A stretch of DNA of 64,000 nt from Taishania sp964580465 (GTDB lineage Bacteria > Bacteroidota > Bacteroidia > Flavobacteriales_D > Crocinitomicaceae). A program made the position numbers and the translations under genes. The DNA is taken from positions 123,749 to 187,748 of the forward strand of contig CAZOKJ010000001.1 in the NCBI GenBank assembly GCA_964580465.1. The letters run 5' to 3'. Below are positions 1 to 9,485 of the stretch, in pieces. Position 1 is the stretch's first letter. Every line of letters starts with the position of its first letter. The notes beneath the pieces are model-generated. The model worked only from the letters and a program-made list of their open reading frames with translations, was not told where the DNA came from and made no database searches.

Positions 1-1081
1 ATTCTGAAAGATATTTTCTTAAACTGTCGTCTTCAATTAATGAAAGTAACTTCTCCTTATACTCTTCTTTGGTGTTGGAGGTTACAATTAAACCTGTTTT
101 TTTATCATCAATAACATCACTTACACCGCCTACATTTGTTGAAATAACAGGAACATTGGCAGCTTGGGCTTCAATTAAACTAACAGGTGTGCCTTCATTT
201 TTTGAACACAAACAAATGATATCCATACCTGGATTAAAAGTTGCAATGTCCTTAATCCAAGACGTTAATTCGAATTTTACCGTGTTAGGCCATTCAAAAT
301 CAGCTATTTGTTTTTCAATGGAAGGTTTTTCTTCTCCATCACCAACGATAAAGATACGTAGATTTTTTGTTGTAAGCGCAGAAATCTCTTTTAAAACATC
401 AATAAAAAATGAATGGTTTTTAATTGGTGCTAATCTTCCGATGATTCCAATGGCTATTTCATCCTCTGCTAAGTGATAATTTTTTCTAGTAATCTCTCTG
501 TTTTTGTCCTTGTCTTCTTGAAACTTTGTTAGGTCAAATCCTAGTGGAATGACAGCAGTTTGTTGTTGCTTACTAATTTTATGAACGTGTACCAATTCAT
601 GTTTTTGAAGAGGCGAAATGGCAATTATTTTTGAACTGTTCTTTGCCAACTTTCGTTCAATTTCTTTAAACACAGCCGTTTTTAATGGATTGAAATAACC
701 TTGAAAAACATGTCCGTGAAAGGTGTGTACAATAACAGGTACTTTTGCATTTTTTGCTGCCCTTCTTCCTAAAGCACCAGCTTTTGCAGCATGTGTGTGA
801 ACGATGTCTGGCTTAAATTCTTCAATGATTGCCTTAATTTTTTTATAAGCTGCTCTGTCTGATTTTAAACTTGGAGTACGTTGCATTTCCTCAAGCAACA
901 AGGGAGTAACATTGTATTCCTCTAGTACATGCAAAGAGTCTGCCTCTCCTTTCTCTGGTAAACCTCCAATCAATAGCGTTTCAAACTCATCTCCTAGGAA
1001 GGAAGTAAGGAAAGTGGCATTGTATGTAGGACCTCCAATATTAAATCGGTTGATAATTCTTAAAACTTTTATCCTTCTCAC
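1..1081 (-). CDS. Glycosyltransferase family 4, C-terminus cut by window edge
   Basis: About 360 residues are visible and the frame is still open at base 1, so the C-terminus is missing. The N-terminus has the GT-B acceptor-domain pattern with the stretch NIGGPTYNATFL, followed by HTHAAKAGALGRRAA. The C-terminal half has the donor-domain motif GRLAPIKNH and the EX7E signature (EGTPVSLIE) of GT4 retaining transferases. The family transfers sugars from nucleotide-sugar donors at the cytoplasmic face of the membrane; surface polysaccharide or O-antigen synthesis is inferred, since the neighbours to the left are not visible. There is no ATG near the 5' end in this frame. I chose GTG at 1081, which gives MRRIKVLRIINRFN; TTG at 1111 is an alternative. 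Family call firm, substrate unknown. Confidence 0.85.
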   Translation of the reverse strand, partial: MRRIKVLRIINRFNIGGPTYNATFLTSFLGDEFETLLIGGLPEKGEADSLHVLEEYNVTPLLLEEMQRTPSLKSDRAAYKKIKAIIEEFKPDIVHTHAAKAGALGRRAAKNAKVPVIVHTFHGHVFQGYFNPLKTAVFKEIERKLAKNSSKIIAISPLQKHELVHVHKISKQQQTAVIPLGFDLTKFQEDKDKNREITRKNYHLAEDEIAIGIIGRLAPIKNHSFFIDVLKEISALTTKNLRIFIVGDGEEKPSIEKQIADFEWPNTVKFELTSWIKDIATFNPGMDIICLCSKNEGTPVSLIEAQAANVPVISTNVGGVSDVIDDKKTGLIVTSNTKEEYKEKLLSLIEDDSLRKYLSE

Positions 1082-1144
1082 TTTAAAAAATGGCAGTATA
1101 TTTGATAACAATTTACAAATGTTAACTTTTTAATTTAATAAACA

Positions 1145-2587
1145 ATGAAACGGTTTAACTTTTATTTGATTTTTCTGTGTTTTTTGACGTTGAACAATTT
1201 TACTTTTGCTCAAAAAAACGATAATACTGCTATAAATCAATTTGTTTCATCCGCAGGGTTTGAAAATGCTTCTATTGGAATTTATGCGGTAGATGTGAAA
1301 ACAAAAGAAGTTGTCATGAGTTTTGACCCTAATCGTTTGTTGGTACCTGCTTCTACCACAAAATTATTTTCAACTTCTTTAGCAATTGATGTGCTAGGAG
1401 GTGATTACAAGCCTGTTACCAAGTTGTATTATGAAGGTTCTATTGAAAAAGGTGCTTTGTTTGGAAACATTTGGATAATAGGTGGTGGTGATATGTCATT
1501 AGGGAGTAAATATTTTGGAACAACTGACAAAACAACTTTTTTAAATGACTGGATTCAGGCTATTCAAAAGGTTGGTATCAACTCAATTCATGGAGATATT
1601 ATTGTAGATGCAGCGTCTTTTGGTTACGATTCACCAGATGATTGGTTGTGGGGAGATATGGGGAATTTTTACGGAGCCCATTTTACTGGTGCAATGGTTT
1701 ATGATAATTTGTTGGAATATCATTTTAAAACTGGTGCAGCTAATACACTTGCGGAATTATTGTACACTTCTCCATTGATTGATGGTTTAGAGTTAAATCA
1801 CACTATTTTGGCTTCTACAAAACCAGGTGATAATGCCTACATTTTTGGTGCTCCTTATTCCAATTATCGAACAGCAAAAGGAACTTTGCCGCAACAAAAA
1901 GCAGATTTTATGGTGAAAGGGAGTATGCCTTATCCAGAGTTGCAACTAGGGATTGAATTAATGAGAGCAATGACCAACCGTTCGCTGACTGTTAATGGAA
2001 AAGTGGTGACAACAAGAGAATACTCATTGAAATTGCCGTCAGAAGCTAAATTACTTTTGTCTTACAATGGTCAACCGATTAGTGAAATTGCAAAAATGAC
2101 TAACTATGAAAGTATCAATGTTTTTGCTGAGGGATTGATGCGACTAACAAGTTTTGAGAAAACAAAAGATGGAAAACATGAGTCAGCCGTGGACTATATG
2201 ACCAATTTTTGGAAAACAAAGTTGAATAGTCCATTTTATTTAGCTGATGGAAGTGGATTGTCTCGAACTACTGCTGTAACTGCCAAATCGTTAACTGAGT
2301 TGTTAGTTTATATGTCAACATCTTCTGGTAGTAAGGTTTTTTATGAAAGTTTACCTGTCTCTGGAGTGAGTGGTACGCTTAAAAATGTTGCAAAAAATCA
2401 ACTTGCTCATGGCAAAATTCATGCTAAAAGTGGTACGATGCGCAGAACAAAATCCTATGCAGGTTATGCAGAGACTGCTTCAGGTAGAACAATTGCATTT
2501 GCTTTTATAGTGAATAATTATACATGTACTAATGCTTTGACTACAAAGCAAATGGAGATGTTGATGAATACTTTAGTTAAAGAATGA
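1145..2587 (+). CDS. dacB: D-alanyl-D-alanine carboxypeptidase/endopeptidase (PBP4 family, S13)
   Basis: A 480-residue exported penicillin-binding protein of the DacB/PBP4 family that trims or cleaves D-Ala cross-links in periplasmic peptidoglycan. The signal peptide ends near residue 22 (NFTFAQ). The three active-site motifs are present in order: SxxK as PASTTK around residue 69, SxN as SIN in NYESINVFAE, and KTG as KSG in HAKSGTMR. A large insert between the SxxK and SxN motifs is typical of S13 enzymes. The start follows an A/T-rich leader directly downstream of the divergent glycosyltransferase start. The length is normal for the family. It is convergent with the next gene on the minus strand. 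Confidence 0.92.
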   Translation: MKRFNFYLIFLCFLTLNNFTFAQKNDNTAINQFVSSAGFENASIGIYAVDVKTKEVVMSFDPNRLLVPASTTKLFSTSLAIDVLGGDYKPVTKLYYEGSIEKGALFGNIWIIGGGDMSLGSKYFGTTDKTTFLNDWIQAIQKVGINSIHGDIIVDAASFGYDSPDDWLWGDMGNFYGAHFTGAMVYDNLLEYHFKTGAANTLAELLYTSPLIDGLELNHTILASTKPGDNAYIFGAPYSNYRTAKGTLPQQKADFMVKGSMPYPELQLGIELMRAMTNRSLTVNGKVVTTREYSLKLPSEAKLLLSYNGQPISEIAKMTNYESINVFAEGLMRLTSFEKTKDGKHESAVDYMTNFWKTKLNSPFYLADGSGLSRTTAVTAKSLTELLVYMSTSSGSKVFYESLPVSGVSGTLKNVAKNQLAHGKIHAKSGTMRRTKSYAGYAETASGRTIAFAFIVNNYTCTNALTTKQMEMLMNTLVKE

Positions 2588-2631
2588 ATAAATCTTCATT
2601 GAAACAAAGAAGACTTGAGAAGGTGAGCTAG

Positions 2632-3054
2632 TTAATTATCCAATTTGTTGATTATTCCTGAGTTTACAGCTAGTAGATCATTGACAAATTGACGTTTATT
2701 TTTCGGTGAAATGATTACTTCATCAAATTTGCCATATTTCACTAAAATACGATTGAACGATGGAGCAGGAGCAGATAGAATATAGTTTGTTTTTTGTATT
2801 TCTTTTATTTTGGAAATAGTGATTTTTTCAGAAAAGAATCCACTTTTGATTATAAGTGAGTCATTAACAATTGTGTAAGAAGTAAAGAAGAATAAATAGG
2901 TTATAAAAGTTGTTAATACAACAACGAAAGTTAACTCCCATCCTAAATTTGTTGGTTCATTTTGGAATAAATCAATCAACATAGGTGCATTAATAATCGA
3001 AATAACAGCTAAGTAAAGAGGATATGAGACTTTAGAAGGGTGTTTCTTTTGCAT
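2632..3054 (-). CDS. PH-domain (bPH_4/DUF1200-like) small membrane protein
   Basis: 140 residues with two hydrophobic segments near the N-terminus (about 10-27 and 38-60), followed by a cytoplasmic beta-rich domain. That domain includes YTIVNDSLIIKSGFFSEKI and ends with the lysine-rich stretch SPKNKRQFVNDLL. This pattern resembles the bacterial PH-like domain of YyaB-type proteins (bPH_4). The family has no established reaction and is thought to act at membranes. It lies alone between convergent dacB and the terminator of the large repeat-protein gene, so it probably has its own promoter. The family call comes from pattern memory, not a search. Confidence 0.65.
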   Translation of the reverse strand: MQKKHPSKVSYPLYLAVISIINAPMLIDLFQNEPTNLGWELTFVVVLTTFITYLFFFTSYTIVNDSLIIKSGFFSEKITISKIKEIQKTNYILSAPAPSFNRILVKYGKFDEVIISPKNKRQFVNDLLAVNSGIINKLDN

Positions 3055-3080
3055 TTTATAACTTTCTAAATTCTAAAAAA

Positions 3081-3115
3081 TTAAAGGGATTTTCTACAAA
3101 AGAGAATCCCTTTAA
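3081..3115 (-). terminator. Terminator of the large repeat-protein gene
   Basis: A 15-bp stem (3081-3095 pairing with 3101-3115, one G-T pair) has the loop ACAAA and a T-rich tail in the minus direction. It lies just after the stop of the 1309-residue gene. Confidence 0.8.
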
Positions 3116-3145
3116 TTTTAAAAAGAAATAGTTAGTTCATTTCTA

Positions 3146-6100
3146 TTATCGCCCCCCTTGTGGAATTGGACGTTTAATCGGAGTTGTTTTAGGTGTTTCA
3201 ATTGTCTTTTCAGGTGTTTCAATTGTCTTTTCTGAAGTTCCATCTTTGACGTTGATTTCATTTCCACCTATAACTTGAGGTTTTCTAACTGGACGAACAA
3301 TTTGAGTACCTTTAGGAGTTTCTCCTTTGTTGCCTGTAGAAGATTCTTGACAAGCTCCTCTCACTGCTCCTTGTTTTTCATAATTTGGCCACTCAATAGG
3401 ATTGATGGTTCTTGTTTCGTATTCACCTCTACTGTTTTTCACACAAATTAACATCCCTTTTGTGTTGTTTGGCAAGGCGTTACTAGAACTATTTTGCTCT
3501 TGCGTAGCTTCTTTGCTTACACATGCTCCTAATGTTGCACCATATTTTTGATAGTCAGCCCATTGAGATTGTTTAATGGTGATTGTGTTGAATGTTCCAT
3601 TTTGACCAGGCATACAGATGATGATGTCTTGGTCAACCACTTCCGGACAAGCTCCAAGCGTAGCTCCCATTTTACGGTAATCTTGCCATTGCGATTGCTT
3701 AATGGTTTTTGTTTGTTGAACGCCATTAATAGTTACACAAATCACTAAATCAGGATCGTTCATAGGGCATTCACCCAACGTAGCGCCTTGTTGTTGATAA
3801 GCAGGCCATTCAGATTCTTTAATTGTTCTGGTCTCTTTGTATCTTCCGACAGGAACGCAAATTACGATGTCGTTGTCAACCACTTCTGGACAAGCGCCTA
3901 AAGAAGCACCTCTTTGTTTAAATGCAGGCCATTGTGATTCTTTGATAGTCATTGTTTGTCCGTTAAGGCAAATAACAATGTCGTTGTCAACTGCTTCAGG
4001 ACAAGCTCCCATTTTAGCCCCCATTTTTTCATAATCAGCCCATTGAGATTGCTTGATAGTTAACGTAACATTCTTTAAACACACTTGAATGTCCTCATCT
4101 ACAATTTCTCTACAAGGACCTTCAGTTGCTCCAGCACGTTTGTATGCTTCCCAATCAGCATATTTTATTGTCAATGTTTGACGAACACCGTTCACAACGT
4201 GACAAATTGTTAATTCTGGTTCAATGACAACAGGTTTTGTCGTTTTAACTGAACAAGTTTGAGAAACAGAACCAGCGATATTGCTTGCAGAAACTTCTAA
4301 CGTAACAGTTTTTGAGAATCCTGCTCTAATTTCTGTTGTGAAATTAAATCCAGTTGCTGTTTTTGTATAGGTTACATCTGTATGTACAATTCCATTGATT
4401 TTGATGATAATCTGAGAACTTTCAGTAACACCAGTAACAGTTCCAGTAAATTTAACCATTCCAGGCATCACGTCAACATTGCACGGAGAAGTAATTATGA
4501 TAACAGGTTTGTTAACAGTCACAACAGGAGCACCTTTGTAATAGATGTTTGTTGAGGCAATTGTTTGGCCACAGTTATTCACAGCGACTAATTGAATATC
4601 ATTATTTCCTTGCTGCAATTTGATAGCTTTACTATATACTTTAGTGCTTGAATTGTAGCTTCCAGCAGATTGAACAACTCCATTTACTTTTACAACAACA
4701 TCACTTGCATTTGTTATGCCAATCACAGTTGCTGACAAGTTGAAGTTGTCATTTGAAACAGTAATGTTGCTCGCAGGATTAATCCATGTAATAACAGGTT
4801 TTTCACATGGTGGATTGTAAGTAACCGTTGCACTTGCACTCGCATAACCACATTCGTTGTTTACAGAAATTTCAATTGTGTTGCCACCATTTGCTAATTG
4901 AATTGTAGAAGTAAATAATCCTGTTTGGACATTGTAATTGAAATTGGTTATTCTGTTTCCGTTTACTTTAAAAATAATATTCTGCGGATTTGTCACATTT
5001 GTGATGTTTCCTTGAACAGTGTATGAAGAAACAGTACTAGTAGCTCTTGAACCAGAAGGATTTGTAATGGTTGCTGAAGGATCAATACATGGTGTTCCAA
5101 CTTCATAATTAATCGTTTGGTCAACTGTTCCACAACCATTTGTAACTTGTATGTAGATAGCATTTTTACCAGTTCTCAATGTTAACGTTTTCTTGAAAAG
5201 CTGATTGCTAGCTGTATAGGTTCCTTTGCTTTGCAACTGACCATTCACATATACTGCAACTTGATTTGCGTCAGTAATATTCAATATACGAGCTTCTAAC
5301 GAAACGGTGTTGCTTGTTCCATAAATAGTTGTTGGATTCAAAATCGTCATTAATGGACTTGGACACGTTCTGTTGTATAAGAATTGAACAGATTGCGTGT
5401 GAGAACCACAATTATTTGTCGCAATAATTTGCAACGTATTATTTCCCTCTTGAAGCGTAATGCTTCCAGATACAGTGCCAGAAGCTCTATTAAAAGTATA
5501 ATTGTTAATGATAGCACCATTTAGATATACTTGAATCGTTCCATTTCCGATGTTTGAAATAGTTGCACTAAAGAACTGTTTAGAATCAGTCGTGCTCAAT
5601 GAGCCTGATCTTGGAAGTGTAAAGTTTACAACAGGGAATTCACAAGCCGGTTCATAGTTGACATAAATTGTCTTGCTATCGCTACCACAAGCATTAGAAG
5701 TATAAATAACAATTGTATTAATACCTTGTTGCAACTGATAATCACCTCTAAACTCACCTCTACTTGTGATTTGCAAGTTACCTGCTTTTACACCATTGAT
5801 GGTTGCATAAGTGGCGCTGTAATCACTATTCAACAATGAACCTGTTACTTGGTAATAAGGTTGATTGACAGTAGTGTTTTGAGGACTTGTCAAGTAAATA
5901 GTTGGAGCGATACATTTTGTGTACGTAATTTGCACACGTTGTGAAACAGATCCACAATCATTGCTTGCAATTAAGTCGATATTATTTAAACCTTCTTTTA
6001 GCATGACAGAACTACCTAAAATGCCAGTAGATTGATTGTAGCTATAAGAAGTTGTTTGAACACCATTTACGCTCATTTGTATTCTGCCATTCCCTAAGTT

Positions 6101-7075
6101 AGCAATTTGTGCTTGATAATTTATCATAGCATTATTTGAAGTGCTACTTGTAGAAGCAGGTTGAATGATTGCAACGCTAGGCTTGATACAATTGGGTGTA
6201 GAAGGTAATGTTGGATTTGTTGGGTTTTGCGTTGTAGGAGGAGGTGTAGTTTCTGTATGCTCTACATGTTTTCTTCTTGGTAAATAAATTTTCAAGTACA
6301 AGCTACTGTAATGATAAATATCTTTTTTGAAAATACCAGAATTACCTTTTACGCCATCAAAAAGGTCTGTGCCAGAAAAACTAGTTTTATGTTCAAAACC
6401 AAGCGCAACACTCGGAGTAACAAAATACCCAATTCCGAAGCCCAAATGCCCCATGAATCGAGCATTCCAACGATTGAGGCTTCCATCAAGGGCACTTTCA
6501 TAATCGTTGTTTAAAAGCGATTTTAATTCTGATTTAGTATAACTTTTTGTTGGGTCGTAACCATACATTAATTCATTATCACCAAGCAAGTTTGCACGAG
6601 AACGATATCCTGTTAAGCCCAAGCCACCAAAGATATATGGATCCCAACCAGTTCGCTCAGTTAAACGGTTAAGATGTATAGACAATTCCAAATTCAACTC
6701 ATGGGCTTTTGTTTGAAAATTATTGTAGGTAAAGCCTAAAGAATCCTTGTAATTAGTTGGTGCTGTACTTAAAGCTAAATCGGTGTATGAAGTTAAATCA
6801 CTTTTTTTTGTGTCTAATCCTCTCCAAGCTCCACCTAAATATCTTAGTCTTAAATCAAAACTAACGGGAGAAGCAATGTGCTTGTTGAATGATCTACCAA
6901 GCATTAAACCCCATCCGTAATAAGTTTGATTTTTAACATCCGTTGTTTGCCAAGTGGCTCCAACATTTGCTCCGATAAACCAAGGTGAATATCGGTCGTA
7001 ATTTAACCTCTGTGAGTGGGTGTACTGAATAATCACAGTGAGAAAAATGGCTAATAATGTACTAATTTTGCGCAT
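3146..7075 (-). CDS. Large envelope protein: N-terminal outer-membrane barrel, about seven Ig-like modules, seven Cys/Trp repeats
   Basis: 1309 residues from the ATG at 7075, which begins a clean signal peptide (MRKISTLLAIFLTVI, ending near HSQ). A longer in-frame start at 7129 lacks a signal-like beginning. Residues about 25-280 form an OmpA/porin-like beta-barrel with alternating aromatic strands. A Thr/Pro linker with TETTPPPTTQNPTNP follows. Then come about seven modules of roughly 90 residues, most starting Cys-x-x-Pro and ending with an N(D/A/N)CG motif, so each may hold one disulfide. From coordinate 4215 down to about 3341 there are seven repeats of about 40 residues with consensus IC..G..TIK.SQW..Y...GA..GAC. 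The tail is rich in Glu/Thr/Pro and has repeated KTIETP; no T9SS sorting domain is visible. Function unknown. An adhesin or structural role is inferred from architecture only. Confidence 0.8.
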   Translation of the reverse strand: MRKISTLLAIFLTVIIQYTHSQRLNYDRYSPWFIGANVGATWQTTDVKNQTYYGWGLMLGRSFNKHIASPVSFDLRLRYLGGAWRGLDTKKSDLTSYTDLALSTAPTNYKDSLGFTYNNFQTKAHELNLELSIHLNRLTERTGWDPYIFGGLGLTGYRSRANLLGDNELMYGYDPTKSYTKSELKSLLNNDYESALDGSLNRWNARFMGHLGFGIGYFVTPSVALGFEHKTSFSGTDLFDGVKGNSGIFKKDIYHYSSLYLKIYLPRRKHVEHTETTPPPTTQNPTNPTLPSTPNCIKPSVAIIQPASTSSTSNNAMINYQAQIANLGNGRIQMSVNGVQTTSYSYNQSTGILGSSVMLKEGLNNIDLIASNDCGSVSQRVQITYTKCIAPTIYLTSPQNTTVNQPYYQVTGSLLNSDYSATYATINGVKAGNLQITSRGEFRGDYQLQQGINTIVIYTSNACGSDSKTIYVNYEPACEFPVVNFTLPRSGSLSTTDSKQFFSATISNIGNGTIQVYLNGAIINNYTFNRASGTVSGSITLQEGNNTLQIIATNNCGSHTQSVQFLYNRTCPSPLMTILNPTTIYGTSNTVSLEARILNITDANQVAVYVNGQLQSKGTYTASNQLFKKTLTLRTGKNAIYIQVTNGCGTVDQTINYEVGTPCIDPSATITNPSGSRATSTVSSYTVQGNITNVTNPQNIIFKVNGNRITNFNYNVQTGLFTSTIQLANGGNTIEISVNNECGYASASATVTYNPPCEKPVITWINPASNITVSNDNFNLSATVIGITNASDVVVKVNGVVQSAGSYNSSTKVYSKAIKLQQGNNDIQLVAVNNCGQTIASTNIYYKGAPVVTVNKPVIIITSPCNVDVMPGMVKFTGTVTGVTESSQIIIKINGIVHTDVTYTKTATGFNFTTEIRAGFSKTVTLEVSASNIAGSVSQTCSVKTTKPVVIEPELTICHVVNGVRQTLTIKYADWEAYKRAGATEGPCREIVDEDIQVCLKNVTLTIKQSQWADYEKMGAKMGACPEAVDNDIVICLNGQTMTIKESQWPAFKQRGASLGACPEVVDNDIVICVPVGRYKETRTIKESEWPAYQQQGATLGECPMNDPDLVICVTINGVQQTKTIKQSQWQDYRKMGATLGACPEVVDQDIIICMPGQNGTFNTITIKQSQWADYQKYGATLGACVSKEATQEQNSSSNALPNNTKGMLICVKNSRGEYETRTINPIEWPNYEKQGAVRGACQESSTGNKGETPKGTQIVRPVRKPQVIGGNEINVKDGTSEKTIETPEKTIETPKTTPIKRPIPQGGR
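3341..4215 (-). repeat. Seven tandem repeats of about 40 codons (Cys/Trp repeat)
   Basis: Within the 1309-residue protein, seven copies carry the core TIK(Q/E)SQW followed by Y/F, a GA pair and a GAC or GPC end. Linkers between copies are acidic (EVVDND, EAVDND, MNDPD). Copy 1 still reads ICHVVNG and ends EGPC. The last copy is separated from the sixth by a longer Ser/Asn/Gln-rich spacer. Confidence 0.85.
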
Positions 7076-7389
7076 AAGTTCTAAATATATGTAGTTATTA
7101 TTTAGGTGTTCTAACATAAATTGTGCCAAAGTTCACAAAAAAATATAAATTTTCAAAATTAAACATTTATTTAATTGATAATCAGATGATTGTGTTTTTT
7201 GTTTAATTAGTTAGTTTTAGGATTGTGAAAGCTAAAAAAACAAAAAGTTAAGAAGTCAAAGTGATTTATTTTTGTGTGTCAAATTGTCAGTTTAAATTAT
7301 GTATTTGTCAGTTTTTAGTGTTTGGCATGGGTTTTGTGCTAGGAGAGGAAACGAAATTTTAATACTAACAATTAAAAAATAAGTACTTT
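7076..7389. other. Intergenic region upstream of groES
   Basis: 314 bases between the divergent starts of the large envelope protein and groES. Very AT-rich. No CIRCE element (TTAGCACTC-N9-GAGTGCTAA) is visible on either strand, so HrcA-type control of groES is not supported. TTAGTGTTTG near 7315 resembles a -7 box with one extra base. I see no open reading frame worth calling. Confidence 0.6.
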
Positions 7390-7665
7390 ATGTCAATTTC
7401 ATTTAAACCATTGGCAGACCGTGTTTTGATTGAACCGGCTCCGCAAGAAGAAAAAACAGCAAGTGGAATTTTTATTCCTGATACTGCAAAAGAAAAACCG
7501 TTAAAGGGTACAATTGTAGCAGCAGGTAATGGAAAAAAAGATGAACCAATGACAGTGAAAGTTGGTGATCAGGTGTTGTACGGACAATATTCTGGTACAG
7601 AAATTAAATTGGATGGTAAAACGTATTTGATTATGCGTGAGTCTGATATTTATGGTATTTTTTAA
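7390..7665 (+). CDS. groS: Co-chaperonin GroES (Hsp10)
   Basis: A 91-residue cytoplasmic co-chaperonin that caps the GroEL ring. It starts SFKPLADRVLIEPAPQEE, contains the mobile loop (EEKTASGIFIPDT), and has the conserved VGDQVLYGQYSGTEI stretch near the end. The length is normal. It sits 26 bases ahead of groEL, giving the standard groES-groEL operon. Confidence 0.98.
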   Translation: MSISFKPLADRVLIEPAPQEEKTASGIFIPDTAKEKPLKGTIVAAGNGKKDEPMTVKVGDQVLYGQYSGTEIKLDGKTYLIMRESDIYGIF

Positions 7666-7691
7666 TTAATTTATTTAAAAAAACGAATAAA

Positions 7692-9326
7692 ATGGCAAAA
7701 GAGATTTATTTTGACGTAGAAGCACGTGAAAAATTAAAAAAAGGAGTTGATACATTAGCAAATGCTGTTAAAGTAACAATGGGACCAAAAGGAAGAAACG
7801 TTGTTATTGGTAAGAAATTTGGTTCTCCTCATGTTACAAAAGATGGTGTTTCAGTTGCAAAAGAGATTGAGTTAAAAGATCAAGTTGAAAACATCGGTGC
7901 ACAAATTGTAAAAGAAGTGGCTTCTAAAACAGCTGATATTGCTGGAGATGGAACGACAACAGCTACTGTTTTAACACAAGCTATCATCACTGCTGGATTG
8001 AAAAACGTAGCAGCAGGTGCTAATCCAATGGATTTAAAACGTGGAATCGATAAAGCAGTTGCAGAAATTGTTAAGTCGTTGAAAGCATTGTCAAAAGAAG
8101 TAGGTTCTGATAACGAAAAGATTAAACAAATTGCTACTATTTCAGCAAACAATGACGAAACAATTGGCGCGTTGATTGCTGAAGCTATGAAAAAAGTAGG
8201 AAACGAAGGAGTTATCACAGTTGAAGAAGCAAAAGGTACAGAAACTGAAGTGAAAACAGTTGAAGGTATGCAATTTGACAGAGGATATTTGTCTCCTTAT
8301 TTTGTTACCAACACAGAGAAAATGATTGCAGAATTGGATCGTCCTTATATCTTAATCTACGATAAGAAGATTTCAAATATGAAGGAATTGTTGCCAATTT
8401 TAGAACCTGTAGCTCAAGCTGGCCGCCCATTGTTAATCATTGCGGAAGATGTTGACGGAGAAGCATTGGCTACTTTGGTGGTGAATAAAATCCGTGGAGC
8501 ATTGAAAATTGCAGCGGTGAAAGCACCAGGTTTTGGAGATAGAAGAAAAGCAATGTTAGAAGATATCGCGATTTTGACAGGAGGACAAGTCGTTTCTGAA
8601 GAAAGAGGTTATACATTGGAGAATGTAACATTGGAATTCTTAGGAACAGCAGAAAAAGTTGAAATAGATAAAGATAATACAACAATTGTAAACGGAGCTG
8701 GTAAACCAGAAGAGATTGAAGCTAGAGTAGGGCAAATCAAAGCTCAGATTGAAGCAACAACTTCTGATTATGACCGTGAAAAATTGTTAGAAAGATTAGC
8801 GAAATTAGCTGGAGGTGTTGCTGTACTATATGTAGGGGCAACGACAGAGGTTGAAATGAAAGAGAAGAAAGACCGTGTCGATGATGCTTTAGCTGCTACA
8901 CGTGCTGCTGTTGAGGAAGGAATTGTACCAGGCGGTGGTGTTGCACTAATTCGTGCAATCGAAGCTTTGGAAAACCTTAAAGGAGCTAATGAAGACGAAA
9001 CAACAGGTATCATGATTGCTCGTCGTGCAATTGAAGAACCATTGCGTCAAATTGTTGCAAATGCAGGTGGGGAAGGCGCAGTGATTGTACAAAAAGTTCG
9101 TGAAGGTAAAGATGACTTTGGTTACAATGCACGCACTGATAAGTTTGAGAACTTGTATGAAGCTGGAGTAATTGACCCAACGAAGGTTACGCGCATTGCA
9201 TTGGAAAACGCTGCTTCAATTGCTTCGTTGTTCTTGACAACAGAAGCAGTAATTGCAGACGAGCCAGAAGAAGCTATGCCAGCAATGGGAGGCGGAATGC
9301 CAGGTGGAATGCCAGGAATGATGTAA
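7692..9326 (+). CDS. groL: Chaperonin GroEL (Hsp60)
   Basis: 544 residues, full length. This ATP-driven double-ring chaperonin folds cytoplasmic proteins together with GroES. The ATP-site motif GDGTTTATVL lies around residue 86. The apical-domain stretch MQFDRGYLSPYFVTN and the C-terminal Gly-Met tail (GGMPGGMPGMM) are both present. Two terminator hairpins follow, so the operon ends here. Confidence 0.99.
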   Translation: MAKEIYFDVEAREKLKKGVDTLANAVKVTMGPKGRNVVIGKKFGSPHVTKDGVSVAKEIELKDQVENIGAQIVKEVASKTADIAGDGTTTATVLTQAIITAGLKNVAAGANPMDLKRGIDKAVAEIVKSLKALSKEVGSDNEKIKQIATISANNDETIGALIAEAMKKVGNEGVITVEEAKGTETEVKTVEGMQFDRGYLSPYFVTNTEKMIAELDRPYILIYDKKISNMKELLPILEPVAQAGRPLLIIAEDVDGEALATLVVNKIRGALKIAAVKAPGFGDRRKAMLEDIAILTGGQVVSEERGYTLENVTLEFLGTAEKVEIDKDNTTIVNGAGKPEEIEARVGQIKAQIEATTSDYDREKLLERLAKLAGGVAVLYVGATTEVEMKEKKDRVDDALAATRAAVEEGIVPGGGVALIRAIEALENLKGANEDETTGIMIARRAIEEPLRQIVANAGGEGAVIVQKVREGKDDFGYNARTDKFENLYEAGVIDPTKVTRIALENAASIASLFLTTEAVIADEPEEAMPAMGGGMPGGMPGMM

Positions 9327-9349
9327 TCCATTTTTAGCAGTTTTTATAA

Positions 9350-9375
9350 AGAGTCAACTATTGTTGGCTCTTTTC
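9350..9375 (+). terminator. groEL terminator 1
   Basis: AGAGTCAAC (9350-9358) pairs with GTTGGCTCT (9363-9371) across the loop TATT, with one T-G pair, and a T run follows. Confidence 0.8.
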
Positions 9376-9430
9376 TCGCTTTGTTTTTCCCGATTTTATC
9401 GGATAGAATAAAGTGTCTATATATAGAGAA

Positions 9431-9463
9431 GAGGGCGTCTTTTATAAGATGTCCTCTTTTTTT
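9431..9463 (+). terminator. groEL terminator 2
   Basis: An 11-bp stem (9431-9441 with 9446-9456, loop TTAT, two G-T pairs) is followed by seven T. It is a second terminator in tandem and insulates the tRNA-Leu unit from the strong groE operon. Confidence 0.8.
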
Positions 9464-9485
9464 GAAAAAAAAATAGCATAAATAG

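Noticed and set aside
69..1133. Plus-strand frames at 69-476 and 912-1133
   Set aside because: They lie opposite a clear glycosyltransferase frame on the minus strand whose conserved motifs (EX7E, GRLAPIKNH) fix the coding strand.
7076..7389. Possible CIRCE/HrcA element upstream of groES
   Set aside because: No TTAGCACTC-N9-GAGTGCTAA or close form is present on either strand.
7880..8218. Long open frame on the minus strand inside groEL
   Set aside because: It is a shadow of the conserved groEL frame, with no signal, start context or family likeness.
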